A stretch of DNA of 64,000 nt, from positions 1,550,001 through 1,614,000 of the forward strand of contig CAWESU010000001.1 of NCBI GenBank assembly GCA_963811805.1, in the 5' to 3' direction. Both the position numbers and the translations under genes were made by a program. Below, piece by piece: positions 9,061 to 17,221 of this stretch. Each line of letters opens with the position of its first letter. Within the stretch, counting starts at the first letter, position 1. This DNA comes from DAHUXN01 sp963811805. GTDB taxonomy: Bacteria > Acidobacteriota > Terriglobia > Acidiferrales > UBA7541. Under the pieces are notes generated by a model that searched no databases, was not told the DNA's origin, and was given only the letters and a program-made list of their open reading frames with translations.

Positions 9061-9685
9061 TTATTTCTTCGCCGGATTCGCCGGCGGCTGCCCCTGGCTC
9101 GCTGGCGGAACGATTCCGTTCATCCGCAAATACTCCACCATTTGTCCGTAATGGTCGAACGCGTGCGTGCACCCAAAGCTCGCCAGCCGCCAGCCGCGTG
9201 TTTAGGAACGAAAGCGGCGTTTTGGCGAGTGGCGTCACCGCATTCCGCATCGTGAGCGTCGCAAACGCCTTGTGCCCCAGCGCGAACGAATCCTTCAGAT
9301 AATTCACAATCTGCTCTTTCGTCTGAATATCATCCGGCCCGTTCAACTGCTCGTTCGCGCTCACCCCTGGTGGCGGAGCCTGTCCCAGGATCGCGCTGTA
9401 AAACGCAAAATTCACCGTGGCCACGTGCTTCACTTCCTGCGCGAACGTCCGCACTCCCTTGTATTCGCCGTTCGTCGGCGCGAACGAATACTTGTCCTCC
9501 GGCATCGCCTCCGCCGCTCCTACGAATTCATGTTCCACAATTCCCAGTTGCGTCTGCATCACCGACGCGATCGTCGGCGCCGCCGCGGCCTTTTTCATCG
9601 GCGTGGTCTGTTGCCCTGAAGCCGTCACGCTGCCCACCAACAATCCCAGTACCGCCACCGCCAGGAATCCCGCCGCTCTTCTCAT
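9061..9685 (-). pseudogene. DinB-family secreted protein broken by a 7-bp tandem duplication
   Basis: The gene starts at an ATG (9683-9685) with AGGAGGG upstream and encodes a signal peptide (MRRAAGFLAVAVLGLLVGS), then a DinB/YfiT-like four-helix domain with the first metal-ligand-type His in EVKHVATVNF. The frame breaks at 9182-9195, where GGCTGGC (complement) occurs twice in tandem. Reading with only one copy restores NTRLASFGCTHAFDHYGQMV and YLRMNGIVPPASQ, ending at the TAA at 9061-9063. The second region carries the usual DinB H-x3-H pair (THAFDH). So either a recent frameshift mutation or an assembly error split the gene. Without repair the frame continues to 9023 with an unrelated tail. 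Confidence 0.8.
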
Positions 9686-9952
9686 CTTTTCCCTCCTGGA
9701 ATTTTCATTCACTCCGTCGACTGGCCCGCCCTTCTTCGCTTCGTGTCCGATTTTTTCCCCGCCCATGGCCGTATGCAGCAAGTTCACACCTGCACCTGCC
9801 TCTTGTACGCCCCATCGCCGCCGAACGGATTGCGCAGAGCCGTCTCGACTCGCCCGACCGGGAGTGAAAGTCGAACGCGACTCGAGACGCATTGACGAGG
9901 GCACGCAGTCAGCTAACCGCGAAGGCCATCGTCGGCTCTAGAATTTGCGGGT

Positions 9953-9985
9953 GCCCCATGCCCGCTTTTTGAGCATGGGGCTTTT
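9953..9985 (+). terminator. Hairpin with T-run
   Basis: Arms GCCCCATGC (9953-9961) and GCATGGGGC (9973-9981) pair perfectly around an 11-base loop and are followed by TTTTC. No plus-strand gene ends nearby, so it may be an intergenic repeat rather than a working terminator. Confidence 0.4.
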
Positions 9986-10036
9986 CGCACTCACGCAGGA
10001 AGTGGACCACGCTAAAAACGCATTTAGAATATGCGC

Positions 10037-10071
10037 TTTCCTATCGCGCGTCTCACCCGCGCGATGTATTT
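10037..10071. repeat. Dispersed CGCGCG palindromic repeat, copy 2
   Basis: CTATCGCGCG, TCTCAC and CCGCGCGATG in order. It is nearly identical to the copies at 25669 and 10761. Confidence 0.6.
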
Positions 10072-10110
10072 CTCTAACCACTGATCACTGTCCACCGACC
10101 ACTGTTTTCC

Positions 10111-10653
10111 CTACACCACCTCAATTTCCGCCGTCACCGGCGTCCCGCGCACCACCGACTGCGTTACCGGCGACCCATCCACCGCCAATTTCCAAATTTC
10201 CCGCAGCGTCTTCTCATCCGCATCCGCGCGCACAAACGCCTTGGCTTTGATTCCGCGGTATCCCGGATTCCCCGAGTCATCGAGCCCCGCCCACTTCAAA
10301 ATATTGTCGAAATTCCCTTCGAGCGCGATCTCCAGGTCGTGAATTTTCACTCCGCGCTTCGTCGCGTTCAGCACGAATCCCACCGTCATGCACGCGCCAA
10401 TCGCCGACAGCAGTTGCTCGTGCGCGCTCGCCGCCAAATCCGTCGCGTCCAGCCCTCCGGGTTCGTCCATCTCCGACGCGTGCGTGCGCATGTACGCCTT
10501 CGCGCGAAATCCGTCCTGCCACACCACCCGCGACTTCCACGGCCCGCTGATGCCTTTCAGTACTTCTGGCTCTTTCAGCGAGCACAAAATCTCATTCAGC
10601 TTCTCTGGCCGCAATCCATTCAGTTTTTCTCCCGACATCTTCGCCTCCGCCAT
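10111..10653 (-). CDS. OsmC family protein with a single catalytic-type cysteine
   Basis: A 180-residue OsmC/Ohr-fold protein. Members with two cysteines reduce organic hydroperoxides. Visible features are the GGLDATDLAASAHEQLLSA helix (about 67-84), which normally precedes the first Cys, and SAIGACMTVGF with C88. The second family Cys, in a CPV-type motif, is replaced by Ser in DGSPVTQSVVRG (S161). Thiol peroxidase activity by the usual Cys pair is therefore unlikely unless another residue substitutes. Start: ATG at 10651-10653 with AGAGGAGAG close upstream, in preference to the in-frame ATG 24 bases earlier. The neighbour downstream of its promoter region is unrelated. Confidence 0.85.
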   Translation of the reverse strand: MAEAKMSGEKLNGLRPEKLNEILCSLKEPEVLKGISGPWKSRVVWQDGFRAKAYMRTHASEMDEPGGLDATDLAASAHEQLLSAIGACMTVGFVLNATKRGVKIHDLEIALEGNFDNILKWAGLDDSGNPGYRGIKAKAFVRADADEKTLREIWKLAVDGSPVTQSVVRGTPVTAEIEVV

Positions 10654-10760
10654 TTTTTCTCTCCTCTTCTCAGTCATTCATTCTTGCTACGGTGGCCCCA
10701 CATGGCCCAGATTTCCCCGTTCATCGACGACTGCTTTATTCCTGTCCTCTTATCACTCGT

Positions 10761-10792
10761 CCTTTCGCGCGTCTTACCCGCGCGATCTCTTC
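10761..10792. repeat. Dispersed CGCGCG palindromic repeat, copy 3
   Basis: CTTTCGCGCG, TCTTAC and CCGCGCGATC in order, in the short gap between the OsmC and core-MetE genes. Confidence 0.55.
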
Positions 10793-10817
10793 TCTTCTTC
10801 TGACCACTGATCACTCT

Positions 10818-12008
10818 TCACTGACCACTGCCTTTCGCCGCTTTCCCCTGGAATTCTTGCCTCAATATCTTCGCCGCCTCGCTAATCGCCGCCATCTTCT
10901 GTGTCGCAATCTCCGCCGTGTTCACATTCCGCTCCGCGAACGTCCCGAATCCGCAGTCCGGATTCAGGAAAATCTTCTCCGGATCGTAAAACTTCGCCAG
11001 CTCCTTCACTCGCGCCACAATCTGTGCCGGCGTTTCGATTTCATCTGTGCGCGGATTCACCACCCCCAGCCCAATCTCTTTTTCATTCTTGTATTCCTTG
11101 AACACTTCCAGCTCGCCCGCCCTCGGCGTCGCAAACTCTAGCACCAGCTGATGGATATTCATCTGCATCAAATACGGCAGCATCGGCCCGTAATTTCCCT
11201 TCAGCAGCACTTCTTCTTTCCGGCTCCAATTCCCCCGGCAAACGTGCACGCCAAATCGCACTCCGTCGATTCCCTCCGTCGTTTCGTTCATCAACCGCAC
11301 CGCCAGCGCCAATTCATCGCTCGGATCTCGCCGGTTCGGCAGCGCCGCGCACATGAACGTCTCCGTGCTCTCCGCGCCGTACACAATCTGGCTCAGAATC
11401 GGTTCGTCAAATTGTATGAACTCCACGCCCTTGGCCTTCAGCGCCTGCACTTCCTTGCGCAAGATCTTCACCACGTCTTTCGCCAACTCTTCCGGCGCGC
11501 CGTAAACTTTATCCGACAGCCCCTCGAACCAGCTCGACCGCGTCAGCATGTACGGCCCCGGCAGCGGCACCTTCAACGGCCGCGTCGTATGCTTCTTCGC
11601 GAAATCCACTTCGTCCTGCGCCAATCCATTTTTCTCTGTCAGCCGTTCCACCACGATCGGGCTCTTGATCGCAAACGCCGGCACGTCCAGCGCCCGCAGC
11701 ACTTCTTCATATCGCGCGCGGTCCTTCATGTAATCCATCAGCTCCGACACTTTCATCAACCGCATCCCGCCCAGCTTCTCCACCACGAACGAATAAAAAT
11801 TGTCGCGCCGCTGCTCGCCATCCGTCGGAATGTCCACCCCGGCCTTCTCCTGCGCGTCCAGGCATTCCACCACCGCGCGATCCGCGACCGCTTGGAATTC
11901 CGCCTCCGTCCCTCCGCCCGACTGCCGTTTCCGCAGCGCCTGAATCAGCCAAGCGGGCCGCGGCCAGCTTCCCACCACCGTCACCGGAAACAGTTTTTTC
12001 TCAGACAT
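10818..12008 (-). CDS. Core-MetE-like cobalamin-independent methionine synthase family protein
   Basis: A 396-residue TIM-barrel protein corresponding to the C-terminal catalytic half of MetE only. It begins with VTVVGSWPRP, the usual start of this domain. Zinc-ligand positions are preserved: His and Cys in GVHVCRGNW, Glu in LVLEFATPRAG and Cys in LNPDCGFGTF. Full MetE has an extra N-terminal domain that binds methyltetrahydrofolate polyglutamate; its absence places this with stand-alone core-MetE proteins, whose methyl donors can be corrinoid proteins or other methyl compounds. It overlaps the upstream rhodanese gene by 8 bp, so the two are translationally coupled. A sulfur or methyl-transfer role is inferred; the true donor and acceptor cannot be read from sequence. 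Confidence 0.85.
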   Translation of the reverse strand: MSEKKLFPVTVVGSWPRPAWLIQALRKRQSGGGTEAEFQAVADRAVVECLDAQEKAGVDIPTDGEQRRDNFYSFVVEKLGGMRLMKVSELMDYMKDRARYEEVLRALDVPAFAIKSPIVVERLTEKNGLAQDEVDFAKKHTTRPLKVPLPGPYMLTRSSWFEGLSDKVYGAPEELAKDVVKILRKEVQALKAKGVEFIQFDEPILSQIVYGAESTETFMCAALPNRRDPSDELALAVRLMNETTEGIDGVRFGVHVCRGNWSRKEEVLLKGNYGPMLPYLMQMNIHQLVLEFATPRAGELEVFKEYKNEKEIGLGVVNPRTDEIETPAQIVARVKELAKFYDPEKIFLNPDCGFGTFAERNVNTAEIATQKMAAISEAAKILRQEFQGKAAKGSGQ

Positions 12009-12813
12009 GTGCGCCTTCTCCCTTTTCGCTTTGCTCGAAATCGGTTTCCACCGGCAATCCGCCGCCGCTCCACTCCGCGTACGACCCGTCGTAGAGCGCC
12101 ACGTTGTATCCCAGTTGCGCCAGCGTCAAAAATCCCAGCCCCGCCCGCACGCCCGTCCGGCAATACGCAATCGCGTTCGTCCCGCGCGTCACGCCGCGCG
12201 CCGCAAACATCTCTTCCAGCCGCTCCGCCGCGCTCAAAATCTTTCCGTTCGCGCCAATCTGCTCGCAGCTCAAATTCACCGCGCCCGGAATCCGTCCCGG
12301 CCGCGCGTCGATCTCCGCTTTTCCTGAAAATTCATCCGCCGTCCGCAAATCCACCAGCTTCGCCGCGTTTTTCTGCACGTCCGCCGCCGTCGCCCGCAGC
12401 TCCGGCCTCAGCCTCGCCACAAATTCCCGCGCCGTCGCCTGCACTGGCCGGTAAAAGACCTCGCGCCCGTCTGCGACCCACTGCTCCCAAAATGTTTCCA
12501 TCACGTGCACGTCCGTGCGCCCCAGATACGCCAGCATCCACGCCAGAAACGCCGCGCTGCGTCCGTCCGCATTGTCATAAATCACCGGCGTGCGCCGCGC
12601 GTCCAGTCCCGCGTTTCCCAGCCGCCGCGCCAATTCCTCCGCCCCCAGCAAACGCCCTTCTGCGTCGCGCTGTTTCGCCACTGGAAAATTCACCGCATTC
12701 TTCGGATGCCCGGACGTATACCGCAGCACCGACCGCGGATCCATCACCAGAAATTCCGGCGACTCCAGCCGCTCCGCCACCCATTCCGCCGATACCAATT
12801 GGAACATGCTCAT
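12001..12813 (-). CDS. Sulfurtransferase, thiosulfate/3-mercaptopyruvate type (two rhodanese domains)
   Basis: A 270-residue protein with tandem rhodanese domains. The N-terminal inactive domain (about 1-125) holds the CH2A-like pattern HPKNAVNFP. The C-terminal domain (about 135-260) has DLRTADEFSG, RIPGAVNLSC and the active-site loop AYCRTGVRAG with C218 as persulfide-carrying nucleophile. A CRxG-type loop is closer to thiosulfate:cyanide sulfurtransferase than to mercaptopyruvate enzymes, but the split is not firm. The gene is upstream of, and overlaps, the core-MetE gene, which suggests a joint role in sulfur or methyl metabolism. The start ATG has GAAGGG upstream. Confidence 0.9.
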   Translation of the reverse strand: MSMFQLVSAEWVAERLESPEFLVMDPRSVLRYTSGHPKNAVNFPVAKQRDAEGRLLGAEELARRLGNAGLDARRTPVIYDNADGRSAAFLAWMLAYLGRTDVHVMETFWEQWVADGREVFYRPVQATAREFVARLRPELRATAADVQKNAAKLVDLRTADEFSGKAEIDARPGRIPGAVNLSCEQIGANGKILSAAERLEEMFAARGVTRGTNAIAYCRTGVRAGLGFLTLAQLGYNVALYDGSYAEWSGGGLPVETDFEQSEKGEGAHV

Positions 12814-13175
12814 CTACCCTTCGATGTCCGGCCCTTCGCAGAGATTCACGTTTCGAGGCTTTCCGCTCGCGGGGAACGCGCGGAGGTCCTGTTCGCTGCC
12901 CGGCATTCTAATCCAACTCTCCTTTCAAGTCACCTTTGGTACAGGCGGGTCCATTTCCTGCGGGGGTTTACCCACCCTCTCGCGTGCTGTAACGCCGTCG
13001 TAGGGGCGGGCTTTAGCCCCGCCCTTTCGTCTGCTGGATATCGCGCGGATGTGCCGGTTTATGTCGCCTTGCGATGCTGTTTGCTTCTTGGAGCGCCAGC
13101 TCGCGCGCAATTTGCAACTCCGCCCTCACCGGCGTATCTTTTTTCTGGAACCAATTTTCTTCGGAGGCAATCCTA
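12814..13175. other. Gene-free interval with one repeat
   Basis: This 362-bp divergent gap holds a copy of the GGGGCGGGCTTTAGCCCC palindrome at 12999-13027 and no convincing gene. The promoters of the rhodanese gene and of the secreted protein at 13176 should lie here. Confidence 0.5.
12999..13027. repeat. GTAGGGGCGGG...CCCCGCCC palindromic repeat, copy 1
   Basis: GGGCGGG and CCCGCCC arms around CTTTAGC. An essentially identical 29-bp sequence lies at 14716-14744, also between genes. Confidence 0.65.
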
Positions 13176-13655
13176 ATGACTCTTTTTCGCGCTCGGCCCT
13201 TGCAAATTTTCTCTCTGGCAATTTTCTTCTCTGTCGGCAGCGTCCCTCTCGCCGCCCATTCCAATTCTCACAATCCATCCGCGCAGAGCCAATCTCAAGC
13301 CGCCCAGACTCAGTCCACGCAAACCTCAACTTCCCAAACAACCCCGCAGATCCCCAAAATCGACGGCGGCGTCGGTGCCTGCACCGCCAGCTTCACCGTT
13401 CGCGACGGCTCCAACAAGCCTCTCTACAACGCCCAAATCACCGTCCAACTGCGCTACGGCTTCATGAACATGCGCAAAACCGACCTGCAGGTCGGCACCG
13501 ACAGCAACGGCAAAGCCAATTTCACCGGCTTGCCCAATTTCCCCAAGAAACCCTTGGAGTTTCACATCAAGAGCGGCACCGTCTCCAAAACCGTCATCGA
13601 CGACCCGGAAAGCACTTGCGTCGCCACCTTCAACGAGGTCCTCACCGTCCACTAA
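13176..13655 (+). CDS. Hypothetical secreted protein
   Basis: A 159-residue protein. The ATG at 13176 is preceded by GGAGG and starts a signal peptide (MTLFRARPLQIFSLAIFFSV, ending near PLAAHS); the longer open frame from 13074 lacks a site. A Gln/Ser/Thr-rich linker (about 28-55) precedes a beta-sandwich-like domain with CTASFTVRDGSNKPLYNAQI and GTDSNGKANFTGLPNF, which recalls carboxypeptidase-regulatory or Big-like folds. Two Cys, one in VGACTASF and one in ESTCVATF, may form a disulfide. Function unknown; envelope location inferred. Confidence 0.7.
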   Translation: MTLFRARPLQIFSLAIFFSVGSVPLAAHSNSHNPSAQSQSQAAQTQSTQTSTSQTTPQIPKIDGGVGACTASFTVRDGSNKPLYNAQITVQLRYGFMNMRKTDLQVGTDSNGKANFTGLPNFPKKPLEFHIKSGTVSKTVIDDPESTCVATFNEVLTVH

Positions 13656-13842
13656 ACGCCCTCTCGCAAGCGGCGCTGTTTTTTGCATGGGCGCAGCCGG
13701 TGCGCTTTAACTGCGAACGGATCGCGTTTGTCTGAACTTCCTCGCGCGCCAGTACTTTGCCGCTCCACCCCCGCCAACTCCCCGAAACTTTTCCCGCTTC
13801 TATGCGTTAACTAGGTAGCAGAAGAAATCGAGGCCATCACCC

Positions 13843-14697
13843 ATGACGCACACTACAAAAACCTCCACCAAGCTTTCAGCAAAAATCGCCGCCGCTCTTT
13901 TCGCCATTTGTTTCACGCTGACGCTTTTGTTCGCCGCGCGCCTCCACGCCCGAGATGCGCGCGCCGCCATCCCTGCTGAGTCGCAGTCTCAATCGCAATC
14001 CGCGCCCCCGGCGAAAGCCTCTTCCGGCATAAGCGGCATGCCCGGCATGTCCAACATGGAGACGCCCTCGGACCCTAATTCCCCCGGCGCGCGCGCCGCC
14101 AACGCCGATATGTCCGACATGGACATGGATATGCACATGAACATGAATCACATGTTCATGACCGCTCTGCGCCCGCCCAACGCCGCCGACCAGGCCCGCG
14201 CCGCGCAGATCGTCGCCGCCCTCCGCCCGGCCATCGAAAAATTCAAGGACTACAAAGTCGCCCTCGCCGACGGCTACAAAATTTTCTTCCCCAATTTCCC
14301 CCAGCCCATCTACCACTTCACCAGCCGCAGCAACGCCCTTCGCGCGCAATTCACCTTCGATCCCACGCGCCCCACTTCGCTTCTCTACAAAAAAGTCGGC
14401 GACGGCTACCAGCTCGTCGGTGCCATGTACACCGCGCCGCTGCGCTACACCGAAGACCAGCTCAACCAGCGCGTTCCGCTCAGCGTCGCCCGCTGGCACA
14501 AGCACGTCAATTTCTGCCTCGCTCCCTGGGGCACTCCGCAGTCCCAGGTCGACCACACCAAATTCGGCTTCGCCGGCAGCATCTCCACCAAAGAAGCCTG
14601 CTCCGCCGCCGGCGGCCACTTTATCCCCGTCGTTTTCAACTGGATGGTCCACGTCTACCCCTACCAGTCCGACCCCTCCAAGCTCTGGGCCCACTAG
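13843..14697 (+). CDS. Hypothetical secreted protein with Met/His-rich segment
   Basis: A 284-residue protein with an N-terminal hydrophobic export segment (AKIAAALFAICFTLTLLF, about 13-30). Residues about 63-107 are remarkable: SGMPGMSNMETP is followed by ADMSDMDMDMHMNMNHMFM, giving more than a dozen Met and several Asp/His in a short stretch. Such MxxM/MxMxH patterns bind Cu(I) or Ag(I) in periplasmic copper proteins. The folded domain after it (about 115-284) contains HFTSRSNALRAQF, RWHKHVNFCLAP and VFNWMVHVYPY, with several His. I do not recognise the family. Copper handling is an inference from composition only. A palindromic repeat with T-run follows at 14716. Confidence 0.7.
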   Translation: MTHTTKTSTKLSAKIAAALFAICFTLTLLFAARLHARDARAAIPAESQSQSQSAPPAKASSGISGMPGMSNMETPSDPNSPGARAANADMSDMDMDMHMNMNHMFMTALRPPNAADQARAAQIVAALRPAIEKFKDYKVALADGYKIFFPNFPQPIYHFTSRSNALRAQFTFDPTRPTSLLYKKVGDGYQLVGAMYTAPLRYTEDQLNQRVPLSVARWHKHVNFCLAPWGTPQSQVDHTKFGFAGSISTKEACSAAGGHFIPVVFNWMVHVYPYQSDPSKLWAH

Positions 14698-14715
14698 CTG
14701 CTTGCCTTTTCATTC

Positions 14716-14746
14716 CGTAGGGGCGGGCTTTAGCCCCGCCCTTTTG
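14716..14746 (+). terminator. GTAGGGGCGGG palindromic repeat, copy 2, terminator-like
   Basis: The same palindrome as at 12999, here 19 bp after a stop codon and followed by TTTT, so it can terminate the gene ending at 14697. Its presence in two unrelated gaps marks it as a dispersed repeat. Confidence 0.55.
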
Positions 14747-14903
14747 CGCCTCCGGAGCCTTCGTTTTTTACGTTGTCATCCTGAGCGCAGCGAAGGATCT
14801 CGCCTTGGCTTCCACGCAACTCTTCGTCCTCTTCTTGCGTCTATCTTTTCGTTTTGCTAAACTCGGCAATTGGTTCCCCGGATACGCCCCTTCGGAGGTG
14901 ACC

Positions 14904-15782
14904 ATGAAATTCTTTCCGCGCTGCGCTCCATTTTTTCTTTTGCTTCTTTTTGCGCCGTGCCTGGCTCTAGCCCAAGCAACGTCGATCTCTATCTCAGGTT
15001 CTGCGAACTCGCCCACTCGAACGGCCACCTACGGTACTCGCTCGTCGCTTCAATTCAATCCACGCTCAATCGTCACCGGCGTGCCAGTCTCATATGAACA
15101 GGTCGATGACAATTCCCGCCAACTTGCCGATGGAACCCGTATTACCGAGAAAACGGTGACGTCCTTCTTTTATCGCGATTCTTCCGGCCGGACCCGCAGA
15201 GAAAGTCAGATGTTCGCGCGCTTTGCCACCGACTCGCAGAGTTCAAATCTGAAGCTAATCGAAATTCGCGACCCTGTGGCCGGCGTTCAATACGTCCTCG
15301 ACACCCAGAACCACATTGCTTACCGTCTACCGTTTGGCGCGCGTGCGCCCGAAGACCCGTCGCCAGCAAGTCCCTCGACCGCCTCCTCGCCTCAAACGAA
15401 ATCCGCCGCCGCGGCACCCAATGAGACTAAGCCAGAGCGCGCCCAGGAGTCCCTAGGCACGCAGGTCATGGAAGGTGTTTCCGTCGAGGGCCACCGGACG
15501 ACTACCGTGTATCCGGTTGGCTCGCTCGGCAACGACCGCCCTATCACCCGCACCTGCGAAACTTGGTCCTCTCCGGATTTGGGTACCCCGGTTCTTTTCA
15601 AGTGCTCGGACCTGCTCAACGGCGATTTCGTCGATCGCTTGACCAACATAAGCCGCGCCGAACCAGACCCTTCTCTCTTTCAGGTTCCCCCGGACTACCA
15701 AATCGTCGACGGCCCCGCCGACGGCCACCATGAAGTTCCAGTTGCCCCAGAACTAGCCACAGTTGCTCTTTGCATTGACTAG
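14904..15782 (+). CDS. Hypothetical secreted protein
   Basis: A 292-residue protein. ATG at 14904 follows GGAGGTG and opens a signal peptide (MKFFPRCAPFFLLLLFAPCL, ending ALAQA). The mature protein contains RTRRESQMF, VAGVQYVLDTQNHIAYR, a Pro/Ser/Ala linker, and then GTQVMEGVSVEGHRTTTVYP with ETWSSPDLGTPVLFK. Proteins of this outline (a LIEIRDPVAG and a G-x2-VEGxRTT motif) are common and uncharacterised in Acidobacteriota. No catalytic motif is visible. The long frame from 14805 is not needed. Confidence 0.7.
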   Translation: MKFFPRCAPFFLLLLFAPCLALAQATSISISGSANSPTRTATYGTRSSLQFNPRSIVTGVPVSYEQVDDNSRQLADGTRITEKTVTSFFYRDSSGRTRRESQMFARFATDSQSSNLKLIEIRDPVAGVQYVLDTQNHIAYRLPFGARAPEDPSPASPSTASSPQTKSAAAAPNETKPERAQESLGTQVMEGVSVEGHRTTTVYPVGSLGNDRPITRTCETWSSPDLGTPVLFKCSDLLNGDFVDRLTNISRAEPDPSLFQVPPDYQIVDGPADGHHEVPVAPELATVALCID

Positions 15783-15878
15783 GCGATTGACCAGGCGCTT
15801 CTTTTTGGAGGGCAGCGGCTCGGCTCCCCGAGTCGCTCGCTTGCTTTTCCGTTGTTCTTTCTCGTCACTGATCACTTG

Positions 15879-17096
15879 TCACTCGTCGCCGCTTTTCACG
15901 TGCTCCGGCCGGAATCCCACTCCCACGATCCGCGGCAAAATCCGCCGCAACGCCGGCCATCGCCGCATCAGTTTCACCGGCCACGGCGCCGTAATCGGCC
16001 CCGTGCTGCCCAGTACGCGCTTGATGATGCGGTTCTGCACCACCACCTGCAATCGCTGCGTCGCCCGCGTCGGAAACATTCTCCGTCGCTGCACCGCCTG
16101 CAAATCGCTTTCGCGCACCGTCCCATCGCGCAGCTTCTTGCTCAAGATATTCGCCGCCGCCACCGCGTCCTGAATCGCCAGATTGATTCCCACTCCTCCA
16201 ATCGGAGACATCGCGTGCGCCGCATCGCCAATGCACAGCAGCCCCGGCAAATGCCAGCGCTTCAGGCGGTCCACCTTCACCACCAACAAACTCACATCCT
16301 TCCAGTCGCGCAACTCCTCCACGCGGTCCTTCATATACGGCGACAAATCCGCAATTTCCTTGCGCAACGCCGCGAGGCCCCTTCGCTGAATCTCCTCGAA
16401 CCCGCCTTTCGGAATCACGAACGCGCACTGCCAATAGTCCTCTCGATTCAGCATCACCAGCATTTTCCCCGCATCGATGTGCCCGAACGTTTGCGGCGGA
16501 TCTCCCTCCTTTCGGCTCAACCGCATCCACAGCGCGTCCATCGGCGCGCCCAGATCGATCGCTTTCAGTCCTGCGCGCTCCCGCACCACCGAATGCCGCC
16601 CGTCCGCTCCCACCGTCAGCGCCGCGTGCACTTCGATCATTCCCTCCGGCGTCTCGGCGCGTACCCCGGTCACTCGCTCGCCTTCGCGAATCAGCTCTGT
16701 CACTTCCGTCTTCATCCGCAAATGAAATCCCGCGTACCGCTTCGCCTCCTCCGCGATGAAATCCAGAAAATCCCATTGCGGCATCAGCGCGATAAATTTG
16801 CAATGCGTCGGCAAATGCGTGAAGTCCGCCAGCGGCACCATTTCGTTGCCAATCAGCCCCGACAATTCTCGGAACTCCTGATGCGGGCGCTTTAAAAACT
16901 CTTCCAGAATCCCCAGCTCATGCATCACTTCCAGCGTCGACGGGTGCACCGTGTCTCCGCGAAAATCCCGCAGAAAATCCCCATGCTTTTCCAGCACCAC
17001 CACGTCCACGCCCACCCGCGCCAGCAAAAATCCCAGCATCATTCCCGCCGGCCCGCCGCCCGCGATGCAGCACCGCGTCTCGATCGTTTCGCTCAC
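15879..17096 (-). CDS. FAD-dependent monooxygenase (PHBH/UbiH fold)
   Basis: A 405-residue flavoprotein of the group A monooxygenase class. It has the dinucleotide-binding GGGPAGMMLGFLLARVGVD near residues 13-31 followed by Glu-36, the DG motif in TVGADGRHSVVRERAG (about 161-176), and the GD motif LCIGDAAHAMSPIGGVGIN (about 284-302) that binds FAD ribityl and closes the active site. Such enzymes hydroxylate aromatic or ubiquinone-type substrates with NAD(P)H and oxygen. The substrate cannot be told; FRGDTVHPSTLEVM is typical of a broad PHBH-like branch. The gene stands alone, with unrelated neighbours on both sides. Confidence 0.88.
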   Translation of the reverse strand: MSETIETRCCIAGGGPAGMMLGFLLARVGVDVVVLEKHGDFLRDFRGDTVHPSTLEVMHELGILEEFLKRPHQEFRELSGLIGNEMVPLADFTHLPTHCKFIALMPQWDFLDFIAEEAKRYAGFHLRMKTEVTELIREGERVTGVRAETPEGMIEVHAALTVGADGRHSVVRERAGLKAIDLGAPMDALWMRLSRKEGDPPQTFGHIDAGKMLVMLNREDYWQCAFVIPKGGFEEIQRRGLAALRKEIADLSPYMKDRVEELRDWKDVSLLVVKVDRLKRWHLPGLLCIGDAAHAMSPIGGVGINLAIQDAVAAANILSKKLRDGTVRESDLQAVQRRRMFPTRATQRLQVVVQNRIIKRVLGSTGPITAPWPVKLMRRWPALRRILPRIVGVGFRPEHVKSGDE

Positions 17097-17221
17097 CGCT
17101 CGAATCTTACCTGAAAACTTTCCCCCGCCGTCCCTCCCGGCGAATTTCTAACGCTCCCACGCGCCTCGCTCGAAACCTTCCGTTGTCCCCGCACCCTGAG
17201 CCGCGCTAAGCTCCCTGCCTC

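Larger units (their letters stand above)
9686..10110. other. Gene-free interval with repeats
   Basis: A 425-bp gap between the DinB and OsmC genes. It contains a hairpin at 9953-9981 (GCCCCATGC / GCATGGGGC, followed by TTTT), which can act as a terminator for plus-strand transcription or is a dispersed repeat, and a copy of the CGCGCG palindromic repeat at 10037-10071. I see no gene. Confidence 0.5.

Noticed and set aside
9953..9985. Hairpin as terminator of a real transcript.
   Set aside because: No gene on the plus strand ends near it; kept only as a low-confidence hairpin/repeat.
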